A DNA stretch of 58,761 nt from Algiphilus sp. (GTDB lineage Bacteria > Pseudomonadota > Gammaproteobacteria > Nevskiales > Nevskiaceae), in the NCBI RefSeq assembly GCF_023145115.1, contig NZ_JAGLEJ010000038.1, forward strand, positions 1-58,761. The letters run 5' to 3'. Under the pieces are notes generated by a model, which worked only from the letters and a program-made list of their open reading frames with translations, ran no database searches and was not told where the DNA came from. Below are positions 17,085 through 25,694 of the stretch, piece after piece. Position 1 is the stretch's first letter. Every line of letters begins with the position of its first letter. The translations under genes were made by a program, and so were the position numbers.

Positions 17085-17612
17085 ATGACGGACGCACTCG
17101 CCGGCCCGCCGCCGCGGCGGACCACGATCGTCGTGCAGCCCAATGCCAGCCTGAGCGTGGCGCAGGCGATCGGATTCATGATCAGCATCAGCGCGGTGTC
17201 GCTGGGCATCGCCGTGTGGCTCGCCTTCCAGGGCTTCTGGCCGGTGCTGCCCTTCGCCGGCATCGAGCTGGCGGCGCTCGGGCTGGCCCTGTGGGTCAGC
17301 GTGCGCGGCAATGCCTATCGCGAGGTGATCCGCGTCGACGGTGACGAGGTCGTCATCGAGTTCGGCATGGCGGGGCAGGGCGCGCGCAGTCGTCTCGCCC
17401 TGCCGCGCGCCATGGTGCGGGTGTGGAGTGAGCGCCAGTTCGCGGGCGAGATCCGCCTGCTGCTGGTGTGCGGGGAACAGCGTTTCGATATCGGGCGCTG
17501 CCTCGGTCCGCAGGACCGGCGCTCCCTGTATCGGCGGCTGCGGGAAGTTTTCCGCCCGGGATGGCAAAATAGTGCGGCTGTGCCGGCGGCTGGGGCCGCC
17601 TCCCTGGATTGA
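17085..17612 (+). CDS. DUF2244 family membrane protein
   Basis: A 175-aa protein with two membrane helices (about residues 25-47 and 50-72) followed by a soluble domain (GNAYREVIRVDGDEVVIEFG, REVFRPGW). This is the DUF2244 pattern, a family of unknown function commonly found just before cytochrome oxidase subunit II in Proteobacteria. The coxB start is only 22 bases downstream. The start ATG 17085 was preferred over one 36 bases upstream because the conserved region begins here. Confidence 0.85.
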   Translation: MTDALAGPPPRRTTIVVQPNASLSVAQAIGFMISISAVSLGIAVWLAFQGFWPVLPFAGIELAALGLALWVSVRGNAYREVIRVDGDEVVIEFGMAGQGARSRLALPRAMVRVWSERQFAGEIRLLLVCGEQRFDIGRCLGPQDRRSLYRRLREVFRPGWQNSAAVPAAGAASLD

Positions 17613-17634
17613 AGACAACAGAGGCGTATTGTCG

Positions 17635-18885
17635 ATGAGGAACTGGCTCGCAGCTCCGCTGCTCTGGATGACCGCGCTGACCGTGCAGGCGGAAGCCGAG
17701 GTTGCGAAATGGAACATGCCGGTGGGCGTCACCGAGATCAGCCGTGAGGTTCATGGCCTGCACATGCTGATCTTCTGGGTGGTCGTCGCCATCGGCGTCG
17801 GCGTGTTCGCCGCCTTCTTCTATTCCATCTGGGCGCATCGCCGCAGCCGCAACCCGAAACCGGCAACCTTCCACGAGTCCACCACCGTGGAGATCGTCTG
17901 GACGGTGCTGCCCTTCGTGATCCTCATCGCGATGGCGATTCCGGCCACCGGAACGCTCATCAAGATCGAGGACAGCAGCGACGCCGAGATGTCGATCAAG
18001 GTCACCGGCTACCAGTGGATGTGGGGCTACGAGTACGTCGGCGAGGACTATTCCTTCTACAGCCGGCTGGACCGGGATTCCGACAGGGCGCGCCAGGTGG
18101 GCTCGGGCATCGATCCGTCGTCGGTCGACAACTATCTGCTCGAGGTCGACAACCGTCTGGTCGTTCCCACCGATACCAAGATCCGCTTCCTGCTTACCTC
18201 GAACGACGTCATCCACGCCTGGTGGGTGCCGGCTCTGGGCATGAAGCGCGACGCGATTCCGGGCTTCATCAACGAGATGTGGGCACGGATCGACGAGCCC
18301 GGCGTCTATCGCGGGCAGTGCGCCGAGCTCTGCGGTCGCGACCACGGCTTCATGCCGGTGGTTGTCGAAGCGGTCCCGCCGGCGGAATTCGAGGCGTGGC
18401 TGGCCGGCAAGCGCGGTGACGAGGGCAGCGACACCGCGGCTTCCGAGCCCGTGCAGGTCGCCGAAGCCGATACCGGCACCGCCACCGCGACGGACGCCAC
18501 CGAAGTCGCCGCGGCGGATGCCGATGCCGATGCCGATGCCGATGCGGAGGCCGAGGCACCGGCCGACGACGCCGCTTCCGCCGAGCTCGAGCTCGCGGCG
18601 CTGATGGAGACCGGCGAGAAGGTCTACAAGACGAACTGCGTCGCCTGCCACCAGGCGTCGGGCAAGGGCATGCCGCCGGCGTTTCCGTCGTTGATCGGTT
18701 CGGCGGTGGTGACGGGCGATCCGACCACGCAGATCGAGCAGGTTCTCAACGGCAAGAACGCGATGCCGCCGTTCGGCCACCTCTCGGACGAGCAGATCGC
18801 TGCCGTGGTGACCTACACGCGCAATTCGTGGGACAACGATTCGGGCGTGGTTCAGCCGGCCGACGTGGCCGCACTTCGCCAGTAA
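17635..18885 (+). CDS. coxB: Cytochrome c oxidase subunit II with fused cytochrome c domain
   Basis: Accepts electrons from cytochrome c and passes them to subunit I. It is 416 aa: signal peptide (1-22), two membrane helices (about 43-66 and 88-108), and the CuA domain with ligands H194, C229, E231, C233, H237, M240. A flexible Ala/Asp/Glu linker (about 259-318) leads to a class I cytochrome c domain with C335-V-A-C338-H339 and Met377 as the probable axial ligand. This architecture makes the enzyme caa3-like. First gene of the oxidase cluster. Confidence 0.97.
   Translation: MRNWLAAPLLWMTALTVQAEAEVAKWNMPVGVTEISREVHGLHMLIFWVVVAIGVGVFAAFFYSIWAHRRSRNPKPATFHESTTVEIVWTVLPFVILIAMAIPATGTLIKIEDSSDAEMSIKVTGYQWMWGYEYVGEDYSFYSRLDRDSDRARQVGSGIDPSSVDNYLLEVDNRLVVPTDTKIRFLLTSNDVIHAWWVPALGMKRDAIPGFINEMWARIDEPGVYRGQCAELCGRDHGFMPVVVEAVPPAEFEAWLAGKRGDEGSDTAASEPVQVAEADTGTATATDATEVAAADADADADADAEAEAPADDAASAELELAALMETGEKVYKTNCVACHQASGKGMPPAFPSLIGSAVVTGDPTTQIEQVLNGKNAMPPFGHLSDEQIAAVVTYTRNSWDNDSGVVQPADVAALRQ
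18517..18546 (+). repeat. GATGCC hexanucleotide microsatellite inside coxB
   Basis: Four exact GATGCC units and a fifth GATGCG encode an Asp-Ala run in the linker between the CuA and cytochrome c domains. Length change by replication slippage would keep the frame. Confidence 0.85.
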
Positions 18886-18903
18886 TTCTTGGAGCAAGCA
18901 GAG

Positions 18904-20526
18904 ATGGCTGACGCACACGCACACGACGATCACCACCACGGCCCGGCCCAGCTGTCGGATGGCTTCGGCAAGTGGGTCATGCGCTGGGTCATGACCACGA
19001 ACCACAAGGACCTGGGCACGCTCTACCTGGTCTGGGCGTTCACCATGTTCTTCGTCGGCGGCCTCATGTCGCTGGTGATACGCGGTGAGCTGTTCGAGCC
19101 CGGCCTGCAGTTCGTCGATCCCGAGTTCTTCAACCAGATGACGACGATGCACGCCCTGATCATGATCTTCGGCGGCGTCATGCCGGCCTTCACCGGCCTC
19201 GCCAACTGGATGGTGCCGATGATGGTGGGCTGCTCGGATCTCGCCCTGCCGCGCGTCAACAACTGGGGCTTCTGGATCCTGCCGTTCGCCTTCGGCATGC
19301 TGCTGTCGACCCTCTTCATGGACGGCGGTGCACCGGCTTCCGGCTGGACCATGTATCCGCCGCTGGTGCTGCAGACGGGCGAGGCCTTCCCGTTCCTGAT
19401 CTTCTCGATCCACCTCATGGGCATCAGTTCCATCACCGGTGCGATCAATGTCGTCGTGACGATCCTGAACATGCGCGCACCGGGCATGACCCTGCTCAAG
19501 ATGCCGCTGTTCGTCTGGACCTGGCTGATCACCGCCTATCTGCTGATTGCCGTCATGCCCGTCCTTGCCGGTGCGGTCACCATGCTGCTGACCGACCGCT
19601 ACTTCGGCACCAGCTTCTTCACCGCCTCCGGCGGCGGCGACCCGGTGATGTTCCAGCACATCTTCTGGTTCTTCGGGCACCCCGAGGTGTACATCCTCAT
19701 CCTGCCCGCATTCGGCATCGTCTCGACCATCATTCCGACCTTCGCGCGCAAGACCCTGTTCGGCTACGCGTCCATGGTCTACGCCACCGCGGCCATTGCC
19801 TTCCTGAGCTTCATCGTCTGGGCGCACCACATGTTCACGGTGGGCATGCCGCTGGCCGGCGAGCTGTTCTTCATGTTCAGCACCATGCTCATCGCGGTGC
19901 CCACCGGCGTGAAGGTGTTCAACTGGATCGCGACCATGTGGCGCGGCTCGATGACCTTCGAGACCCCCATGCTGTTCGCGCTGGGCTTCGTGTTCCTGTT
20001 CACCATCGGCGGCTTCTCGGGGCTCATGCTCGCGATCGCGCCGGCCGACTTCCAGTACCACGACACCTACTTCGTGGTGGCGCACTTCCACTACGTGCTG
20101 GTGCCGGGTGCGGTGTTCGCGATCCTCGGCGCCATCTACTACTGGATTCCGAAGTGGACCGGCGTGATGTACAACGAGAAGCTCGGTCAGTTCCACTTCT
20201 GGTGGTCGGCGATCTGGATCAACGTGCTGTTCTTCCCGCAGCACTTCCTGGGGCTCGCCGGCATGCCCCGGCGCATTCCCGACTACGCGGTGCAGTTCAC
20301 CGATTTCAACGTCATCTCGTCGATCGGCGCCTTCGCCTTCTTCATCGGGCAGTTCGTGTTCATCTGGAACATGATCCAGTGCATGCGCGGCGTCGGCGAG
20401 CCGGCTCCGGCGCGTCCCTGGGAGGGTGCGCACGGCCTCGAGTGGACGGTGCCCAGCCCGGCGCCCTATCACACCTTCGAGGAGCCGCCGGTAGTCGACG
20501 ACAAGGAAGTCGCGGCGCACGCCTGA
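18904..20526 (+). CDS. coxA: Cytochrome c oxidase subunit I
   Basis: The catalytic, proton-pumping subunit holding heme a and the heme a3-CuB site. It is 540 aa with 12 expected helices. Diagnostic motifs are TNHKDLGTLYL, the CuB and crosslinked Tyr motif HPEVYIL, and the heme ligand region DTYFVVAHFHYVL. The N-terminus is unusually His-rich (HAHDDHHHG). The start is ATG 18904 with GGAGCAAGCAGAG upstream; TTG 18889 is an unlikely alternative. 18 bases after coxB. Confidence 0.98.
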   Translation: MADAHAHDDHHHGPAQLSDGFGKWVMRWVMTTNHKDLGTLYLVWAFTMFFVGGLMSLVIRGELFEPGLQFVDPEFFNQMTTMHALIMIFGGVMPAFTGLANWMVPMMVGCSDLALPRVNNWGFWILPFAFGMLLSTLFMDGGAPASGWTMYPPLVLQTGEAFPFLIFSIHLMGISSITGAINVVVTILNMRAPGMTLLKMPLFVWTWLITAYLLIAVMPVLAGAVTMLLTDRYFGTSFFTASGGGDPVMFQHIFWFFGHPEVYILILPAFGIVSTIIPTFARKTLFGYASMVYATAAIAFLSFIVWAHHMFTVGMPLAGELFFMFSTMLIAVPTGVKVFNWIATMWRGSMTFETPMLFALGFVFLFTIGGFSGLMLAIAPADFQYHDTYFVVAHFHYVLVPGAVFAILGAIYYWIPKWTGVMYNEKLGQFHFWWSAIWINVLFFPQHFLGLAGMPRRIPDYAVQFTDFNVISSIGAFAFFIGQFVFIWNMIQCMRGVGEPAPARPWEGAHGLEWTVPSPAPYHTFEEPPVVDDKEVAAHA

Positions 20527-20636
20527 TGGCCCGGGATCCCGCCCAGCGTCGACGCAACATCCGGACCGCGCTGCTCCTGCTGGCGCTCGTGGTCGGGGTG
20601 TACGTCGCCTTCTTCATCTCGATGTCGGTGCGTTGA
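20526..20636 (+). CDS. Small single-helix oxidase assembly protein
   Basis: A 36-residue protein with a basic N-terminus (ARDPAQRRRNIR) and one membrane helix (TALLLLALVVGVYVAFF). Small genes of this design sit between coxA and ctaG in many Proteobacteria and are annotated as cytochrome oxidase small assembly proteins. Its ATG overlaps the coxA stop by one base (TGATG). The identification rests on position and topology, not a distinctive motif. Confidence 0.72.
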   Translation: MARDPAQRRRNIRTALLLLALVVGVYVAFFISMSVR

Positions 20637-20644
20637 GGTGACGC

Positions 20645-21202
20645 ATGGCTGAGCGCAAGAGCAACCGGATGCACGTGCTGAAGCTCATCGGCACCGTGTG
20701 CGCAATGTTCGTGTTCGGCTTTGCGCTGGTGCCGCTGTACGACGTGCTTTGCGATGTCACCGGGCTCAACGGGCGCAGCAGCGACGCGTTCGCGGCCAGC
20801 AGCGAGCGCGCGACCGGCTCCGCGGTGGATACCTCGCGCACCGTCACGGTAGAGATCGTGACCACCGTGAACGCCAGCGCACCGTGGGCTTTCGACGCCG
20901 TCACCGAGCGGATCGAGCTGCATCCCGGCGAATTCGTGACCGCCCGCGTGCTCGCCGAGAACCTTGAGCAGCAGGCCAAGACCGTGCAGGCGGTTCCGTC
21001 GGTGCTGCCCTACAAGGCGGCGCGCTACGTGCACAAGACGGCCTGCTTCTGCTTCGACCAGCAGAGCTTCGGGGCTGGGCAGAGCCGCGAGATGCCGGTG
21101 GTCTTCACCGTCGATCCGGAGCTGCCGGCCGAGGTCGACACCGTCACGATGTCCTACACCCTTTTCGAACTGACCGATACGGCTGCCGCCAAGGCCCGAT
21201 AA
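20645..21202 (+). CDS. ctaG: Cytochrome c oxidase assembly protein CtaG/Cox11
   Basis: A copper chaperone that builds the CuB site of subunit I. It is 185 aa: short cytoplasmic N-terminus, one membrane helix (about 11-31), then the periplasmic Ig-like domain carrying the copper-binding C134-F-C136 motif within KTACFCFDQQ. The downstream FTVDPELPAEVDTVTMSYTLF stretch is also family-typical. Eight bases after the small assembly gene. Confidence 0.97.
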   Translation: MAERKSNRMHVLKLIGTVCAMFVFGFALVPLYDVLCDVTGLNGRSSDAFAASSERATGSAVDTSRTVTVEIVTTVNASAPWAFDAVTERIELHPGEFVTARVLAENLEQQAKTVQAVPSVLPYKAARYVHKTACFCFDQQSFGAGQSREMPVVFTVDPELPAEVDTVTMSYTLFELTDTAAAKAR

Positions 21203-21223
21203 CACCTCCGGGGGATTCCTTCG

Positions 21224-22102
21224 ATGTCCAGCAACACCGCCTCCTCGAAAGACCACTACTTCGTCCCGGCCCCGAGCTGGCTGCCCTTCGCGCTGACCGC
21301 CGGCCTGACGCTGTTCCTGATCGGCGTCATCCAGCTCATCGAGTACGGCAACGGCCTGTCCATCTCCTTCTTCGCCGGGCTCGCGCTGTCGCTGGCCATG
21401 ATCTTCGCGTGGTTCTGGAAGATCATCGACGAATCGGAGAGCGGGAAGTACGGCGCCCAGGTCGACATGACCTATCGCTGGGGCATGGGCTGGTTCATCT
21501 TCTCCGAGGTGATGTTCTTCGCCGCCTTCTTCGGCGCGCTCTACTACGCGCGCGCGCTGTCGCTGCCGTGGCTCTCGGGGGAGGGCAACAACCTCTCGAC
21601 CAATCTCTTCGTGTGGCCCGGTTTCGAGGCCGCCTGGCCGAGCAACGGGCCGGGCGATCTGGGTGGTGCCTTCAGCACCATCCCGGCCTGGGACGTGCCC
21701 TTCATCAACACGCTGATCCTGCTGACCTCGGGCGTGACGATCACCATCGCGCATCACGCCATCAAGGAAAACCATCGCCTGAAGTGCATCCTCGCGATGT
21801 GGGCGACGGTGGCGCTCGGCGTCGTCTTTCTCTTCTTCCAGGTCGAGGAGTACCTGCACGCCTACAACGATCTCAATCTCACGATGGAGTCGGGAATCTA
21901 CGGCGCGACCTTCTTCATGCTGACCGGATTCCACGGCATGCACGTGACACTCGGCACGCTGATGCTGCTGATCATCACGCTGCGGCTGATGAAGGGCCAC
22001 TTCTCGGCGGAGAACCACTTCGGCTTCGAGGGCGTGGCCTGGTACTGGCACTTCGTCGACGTGGTGTGGCTCGGCCTGTTCGTCTTCGTGTACGTCGTCT
22101 GA
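21224..22102 (+). CDS. coxC: Cytochrome c oxidase subunit III
   Basis: A 292-aa core membrane subunit. Seven helices are expected; visible signatures are YFVPAPSWLPF, the E-containing helix MGWFIFSEVMFFAAFFGALY, LILLTSGVTITIAHHAI, and near the C-terminus LTGFHGMHVTLGT and AWYWHFVDVVWL. GGGGGATT precedes the ATG. Last plus-strand gene before the bidirectional terminator. Confidence 0.98.
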   Translation: MSSNTASSKDHYFVPAPSWLPFALTAGLTLFLIGVIQLIEYGNGLSISFFAGLALSLAMIFAWFWKIIDESESGKYGAQVDMTYRWGMGWFIFSEVMFFAAFFGALYYARALSLPWLSGEGNNLSTNLFVWPGFEAAWPSNGPGDLGGAFSTIPAWDVPFINTLILLTSGVTITIAHHAIKENHRLKCILAMWATVALGVVFLFFQVEEYLHAYNDLNLTMESGIYGATFFMLTGFHGMHVTLGTLMLLIITLRLMKGHFSAENHFGFEGVAWYWHFVDVVWLGLFVFVYVV

Positions 22103-22131
22103 TACTCAACCGAAGACCGTCGAACCGTCGG

Positions 22132-22158
22132 GGGGCGGGGCGCGAAGCGCTCCGCCCC
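22132..22158. terminator. 12-bp GC hairpin, bidirectional terminator candidate
   Basis: The arms 22132-22143 and 22147-22158 pair over 12 positions (one G-T) around a GAA loop, between the convergent coxC and DUF2909 genes. The following sequence TTGTCGTT is only mildly T-rich. A 15-base unit beginning CTTGTCGTTGCGG is duplicated in tandem immediately after it (22158-22185). Confidence 0.65.
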
Positions 22159-22193
22159 TTGTCGTTGCGGAGCTTGTCGTTGCGGGGCGCCGG

Positions 22194-22397
22194 TCAGAGC
22201 GCGTTGGGCTGCAGCCAGCCCATCGCCACGGAGATGATGAACACCACGATGAGGGTGATGGACAGCACGATGCGCAGCTTCAGCGCATTGAGCGTGCGGC
22301 GCCGGGAGGTGTCGTCACGCACCAGGAACACCATGCTCGTGCCCATGGTCAGCACGACAGCAAGGAGCAGGATGATGATGAGGGCGCGCGCGTCCAT
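22194..22397 (-). CDS. Twin-transmembrane protein (DUF2909-like)
   Basis: A 67-aa protein with two helices (about residues 5-26 and 43-62) joined by a basic, Asp-containing loop (VRDDTSRRRTLNALKLR). This matches DUF2909, a family characteristically embedded on the opposite strand between coxC and surf1 in gammaproteobacterial oxidase clusters. Function unknown. It is divergent from surf1 with only 32 bases between starts. Confidence 0.82.
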   Translation of the reverse strand: MDARALIIILLLAVVLTMGTSMVFLVRDDTSRRRTLNALKLRIVLSITLIVVFIISVAMGWLQPNAL

Positions 22398-22429
22398 GCC
22401 GGGATTGTCGACGGGTGACGGAGCAGTGT

Positions 22430-23149
22430 ATGCGTGATGGCGCCGTCACGCCCGGAAGCGTGCGCTTTCGTCCACCGTGGTGGGCGTGGCTGGTCACGCT
22501 GATCCTGCTCGCGGTAATGGTGCGGCTGGGCTTCTGGCAACTCGATCGCGCGGAGCAGAAGCGCGACCTGCAGCGCGACTTCGCCACCGCTGCCGCCGCG
22601 CCGCCGGAAGCCCTGGCGGTACCGGCGCCGCCGGCAGACGACGCGCCCGCTCACGTGCGGGTGCGGGGGCACTACCTCGCGGCGCCGCAGTTCCTGCTCG
22701 ACAATCAGATCCGCGAGCGCGAACCCGGGCTCCGGGTATGGACGCCGCTGCGCAGGGCGGGCGGAGGCATTATCCTTGTCGACCGCGGATGGATTCCGGA
22801 CCCGGGGCGTGATCGTCGGCCCGACGTCGGTGTCGACGGCCGCGAGCGCACGGTGAGCGGCCTGTGGCGGCCGTTTCCCCAAGCCGGCCTTGCGGTCGGC
22901 AACGCGCTCTGCGATTCGGAGGCATCGCCGGAACGCGTTCAGTATCCCGCTCACGACGAGCTTCGCTGCCGCTTCGACGGCCGGCTCGCCAGCGGGCTGC
23001 TGCTGCTCGACCCGCAGGCGCCCGATGGCTTCCTGCGCGAGTGGGCGCCGGACCATCTCGAGCCCGAGGTTCACCTCGGCTACGCCGTGCAGTGGTTCGG
23101 TTTCGCCGCCGCGCTGCTGGTGATTTTCGTCGTCGTCAACTGGAAATGA
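22430..23149 (+). CDS. SURF1 family cytochrome oxidase biogenesis protein
   Basis: Supports heme a insertion into subunit I. It is 239 aa with the standard design: N-terminal helix (WAWLVTLILLAVMVRLGFWQLDRAEQK), a periplasmic domain (VRVRGHYL, FLLDNQIR, GLRVWTPLR, ILVDRGWIP) and a C-terminal helix ending near YAVQWFGFAAALLVIFVV. ATG 22430 is preferred because CGGAG lies 8 bases upstream; GTG 22415 would add five residues. The stop overlaps the next gene by 4 bases. Confidence 0.93.
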   Translation: MRDGAVTPGSVRFRPPWWAWLVTLILLAVMVRLGFWQLDRAEQKRDLQRDFATAAAAPPEALAVPAPPADDAPAHVRVRGHYLAAPQFLLDNQIREREPGLRVWTPLRRAGGGIILVDRGWIPDPGRDRRPDVGVDGRERTVSGLWRPFPQAGLAVGNALCDSEASPERVQYPAHDELRCRFDGRLASGLLLLDPQAPDGFLREWAPDHLEPEVHLGYAVQWFGFAAALLVIFVVVNWK

Positions 23150-23757
23150 GGATGACTGCTAGTCCCGACAATGCCCGCAGGCGCGGGCGCCGCATCTTCC
23201 TGCTCATCGCGCTGCTGTTCGCGCTGCCCGTGGCAGCGTCGTACCTGCTGTACTTCGCGATGCCGGAACTCATTCCCCAGGACACCACCAATCGCGGCCT
23301 GCTCGTGCAGCCGCCCCGGCCCGCCGGCGAGATTGCCCTGCGCGATGCCGACGGAGAGGCCGTGACGCTGGACACGCTGTGGAGCCTGGTCGTGTTCGAC
23401 GATGGCACCTGCGCGCGCGAATGCGCCGAGCGCCTGCTCATGACGCGCCAGATGCGGCTGTCGCTGAATACCCGGATGAAGCGGCTGGACCGCGTCCTGA
23501 TCGTGCCGCCGGATACCGATCTGGACGCGCTGCACGCCCTGCTCGATGCGGCCCACCCGGATCTCACCATCGCGATCGACCCCGACGGCGCTGCGGCCGA
23601 GCTGTTCGCTCCGGAAGCGGGCGGCACGCCGGTCCCGGGGCAGCTGCATCTGGTCGACCCGCACGGCAACTTCATGATGCGCTATCCGCGCGACATCGAA
23701 CCCAAGCCGCTGCGCAAGGACATCGTCCGCCTGCTGCGCGCATCGCAGATCGGATAG
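23146..23757 (+). CDS. SCO-like thioredoxin-fold oxidase assembly protein
   Basis: A 203-aa membrane-anchored protein: basic N-terminus, one helix (about 16-37), then a periplasmic redoxin-like domain with C89-A-R-E-C93 (CxxxC, as in SCO copper/redox proteins) and a later DPHGNFMMRYP segment where SCO proteins carry their terminal strand. It probably delivers copper to or reduces the CuA site. It sits between surf1 and ctaA, as in related clusters. The classical SCO His is not obvious, so a purely redox role is possible. Confidence 0.78.
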   Translation: MRMTASPDNARRRGRRIFLLIALLFALPVAASYLLYFAMPELIPQDTTNRGLLVQPPRPAGEIALRDADGEAVTLDTLWSLVVFDDGTCARECAERLLMTRQMRLSLNTRMKRLDRVLIVPPDTDLDALHALLDAAHPDLTIAIDPDGAAAELFAPEAGGTPVPGQLHLVDPHGNFMMRYPRDIEPKPLRKDIVRLLRASQIG

Positions 23758-23763
23758 CCGCCC

Positions 23764-24771
23764 ATGGACCGTTCCCGCATCTTCCGGCGCCTGGCCGGTG
23801 CCGGCACGCTGCTCGCGCTGTGCGTGGTCGTGTTCGGCGCATTCGTGCGCCTGTCCGATGCCGGGCTGGGATGCCCGGACTGGCCGGGCTGCTACGGCCA
23901 GCTCGGCGCGCCCAGCACGGAAGCGCACATCGCGGCCGCGCAGGAAGGCTTCCCCCATGCGCCGGTGGATACGGCCAAGGCCTGGATCGAGATGGGTCAC
24001 CGCTACATCGCCGGTATCCTCGGGCTGCTCATCCTCGGCCTGGCCGTTCTGGCCTGGCGCGGCCGCCGCGACGGACTGCCGATGGGGGCGAGCACGGCCC
24101 TGCTTCTGCTGGTGGGCTTCCAGGGGGCGCTCGGCATGTGGACCGTTACCCTGCTGCTCAAGCCGCTCGTGGTCACTGCGCATCTCATCGGCGGGATGAG
24201 CACGCTGGGGCTGTTGTGCTGGCTTTGGCTGTCGCAGCGCCCGCAACCGCGGATGCCCGCACCGTCGGGTGCGCGCGCGCTGGTCCTGGCCGCGCTGGCG
24301 GCGGTGGCGCTGCAGATCGCGCTCGGCGGCTGGGTGTCCACGAACTACGCGGCGATGGCGTGCACGGAGTTCCCGACTTGCCACGACGGCCAGTATTTCC
24401 CGGCCATGGATCCCGCCGAGGGCTTCGTACTCTGGCGCGGGATCGGGCAAAATTACGAATATGGCGTACTCGAACATCCCGCGCGCACGGCCATCCACGT
24501 CGTGCACCGGCTCTGGGCCGTGGGCGTGACCCTGATCGTGGCGGCACTGGCCCTGCTGCTCGTGCTGCGCGCGAGCGGGCCGCTGCGCGCGCTCGGTGCC
24601 GCGCTCGGCGCCGCGCTGGTGCTGCAGCTCGGCATCGGCGTCGGCATCGTGCTGCTGCATCTTCCGCTGGGGCTGGCGACCGCGCACAACGCCGGTGCCG
24701 CGATCCTGCTGCTGTGCATGATCGCGACCGTTCATACCGTCTGGCGCGCGCCCCGGGAGGTCGCCGCATGA
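23764..24771 (+). CDS. ctaA: Heme A synthase (COX15/CtaA)
   Basis: An eight-helix membrane enzyme that oxidises heme O to heme A. It is 335 aa. Visible family features: FVRLSDAGLGCPDWPGCYG near the N-terminus, the His-bearing MGHRYIAGILG, VVTAHLIGGMSTLG, the second Cys-containing loop (CTEFPTCHDGQYFP) and HVVHRLWAVGVT. It is directly followed by ctaB in an ATGA overlap, so both steps from heme B to heme A are encoded together. Confidence 0.96.
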   Translation: MDRSRIFRRLAGAGTLLALCVVVFGAFVRLSDAGLGCPDWPGCYGQLGAPSTEAHIAAAQEGFPHAPVDTAKAWIEMGHRYIAGILGLLILGLAVLAWRGRRDGLPMGASTALLLLVGFQGALGMWTVTLLLKPLVVTAHLIGGMSTLGLLCWLWLSQRPQPRMPAPSGARALVLAALAAVALQIALGGWVSTNYAAMACTEFPTCHDGQYFPAMDPAEGFVLWRGIGQNYEYGVLEHPARTAIHVVHRLWAVGVTLIVAALALLLVLRASGPLRALGAALGAALVLQLGIGVGIVLLHLPLGLATAHNAGAAILLLCMIATVHTVWRAPREVAA

Positions 24772-25694
24772 GAAGCGCAGCCGCTGCCGTCACCGAGAAG
24801 CTGCCCGAGGCCACGCGTTCGCGCCTGGCGGACTACTACGCGCTGTGCAAGCCGCGTGTGGTCATGCTCATCACCTTCACGGCCATCGTCGGCATGCTGC
24901 TGGCCAGCCCCGGGATGGTCGCCGCCGGCGTGCTGGTGTGGGGGTCCATCGGCATCACGCTGATGGCTGCGTCCGCCGCCGCCCTCAACCAGATCCTCGA
25001 CCGCCAGGTGGACGCCCGCATGGCGCGGACCTGCGGGCGACCGCTGGTCACCGGTCATCTGGGGATGCTCGAGTCCGGGATCTTCGCCGCCGTCATCGGT
25101 GCGCTCGGCTTCGCGCTCCTCTACGTGCTCATCAATCCGCTGACCGCGTGGCTGACGCTGTTCACGCTGGTGGGGTACGCCGGTATCTACACGCTCTACC
25201 TCAAGCGCGCGACACCGCAGAACATCGTCATCGGCGGTGCCGCCGGCGCGGCGCCGCCGGTGCTCGGCTGGGCGGCGGTGACCGGCACCATCGACCCGCA
25301 CGCGCTGCTGCTGTTCCTCATCGTGTTCGTGTGGACGCCGCCGCATTTCTGGGCGCTGGCGATCGAGCGCCGCGACGAGTACGCGCAGGTGGACATTCCC
25401 ATGCTGCCGGTGACGCACGGCATCGCCTACACGCGCACGCAGGTGCTGCTGTACACCATTCTGCTGGTGGCGGTGACCATGCTGCCCTTCGTCACCGGCA
25501 TGTCCGGGTTCATCTATCTGCTCGCCGCGCTGGTGCTCGGCGGCATCTTCCTGGCCTATGCGCTGCGCATGAAGTTCGCGCCGCAGCCGGGGCTGCCCAT
25601 GCGCACCTTCGGATACTCCATCGTCTATCTGATGGCGCTGTTCACCGCCCTGCTCGTCGACCATTACGTCGCGGTCTGGCATGGCGTCGCCTGA
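24768..25694 (+). CDS. ctaB: Protoheme IX farnesyltransferase (heme O synthase)
   Basis: A UbiA-family membrane prenyltransferase that farnesylates heme B. It is 308 aa. It shows YYALCKPRVVML at the start, the first Asp-rich motif NQILDRQVDARMARTCGRP, the VFVWTPPHFWALAI signature and the second Asp motif region REEYA-like (RRDEYAQVDIPMLPVTHG). GGGAGG precedes the ATG. Its last 14 bases overlap the GNAT gene. Confidence 0.97.
   Translation: MRSAAAAVTEKLPEATRSRLADYYALCKPRVVMLITFTAIVGMLLASPGMVAAGVLVWGSIGITLMAASAAALNQILDRQVDARMARTCGRPLVTGHLGMLESGIFAAVIGALGFALLYVLINPLTAWLTLFTLVGYAGIYTLYLKRATPQNIVIGGAAGAAPPVLGWAAVTGTIDPHALLLFLIVFVWTPPHFWALAIERRDEYAQVDIPMLPVTHGIAYTRTQVLLYTILLVAVTMLPFVTGMSGFIYLLAALVLGGIFLAYALRMKFAPQPGLPMRTFGYSIVYLMALFTALLVDHYVAVWHGVA

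Noticed and set aside
17353..20520. 1055-codon minus-strand frame opposite coxB-coxA
   Set aside because: Composition is His/Glu/Arg-rich in the pattern expected from reading coding DNA backwards; the plus strand carries unmistakable oxidase genes.
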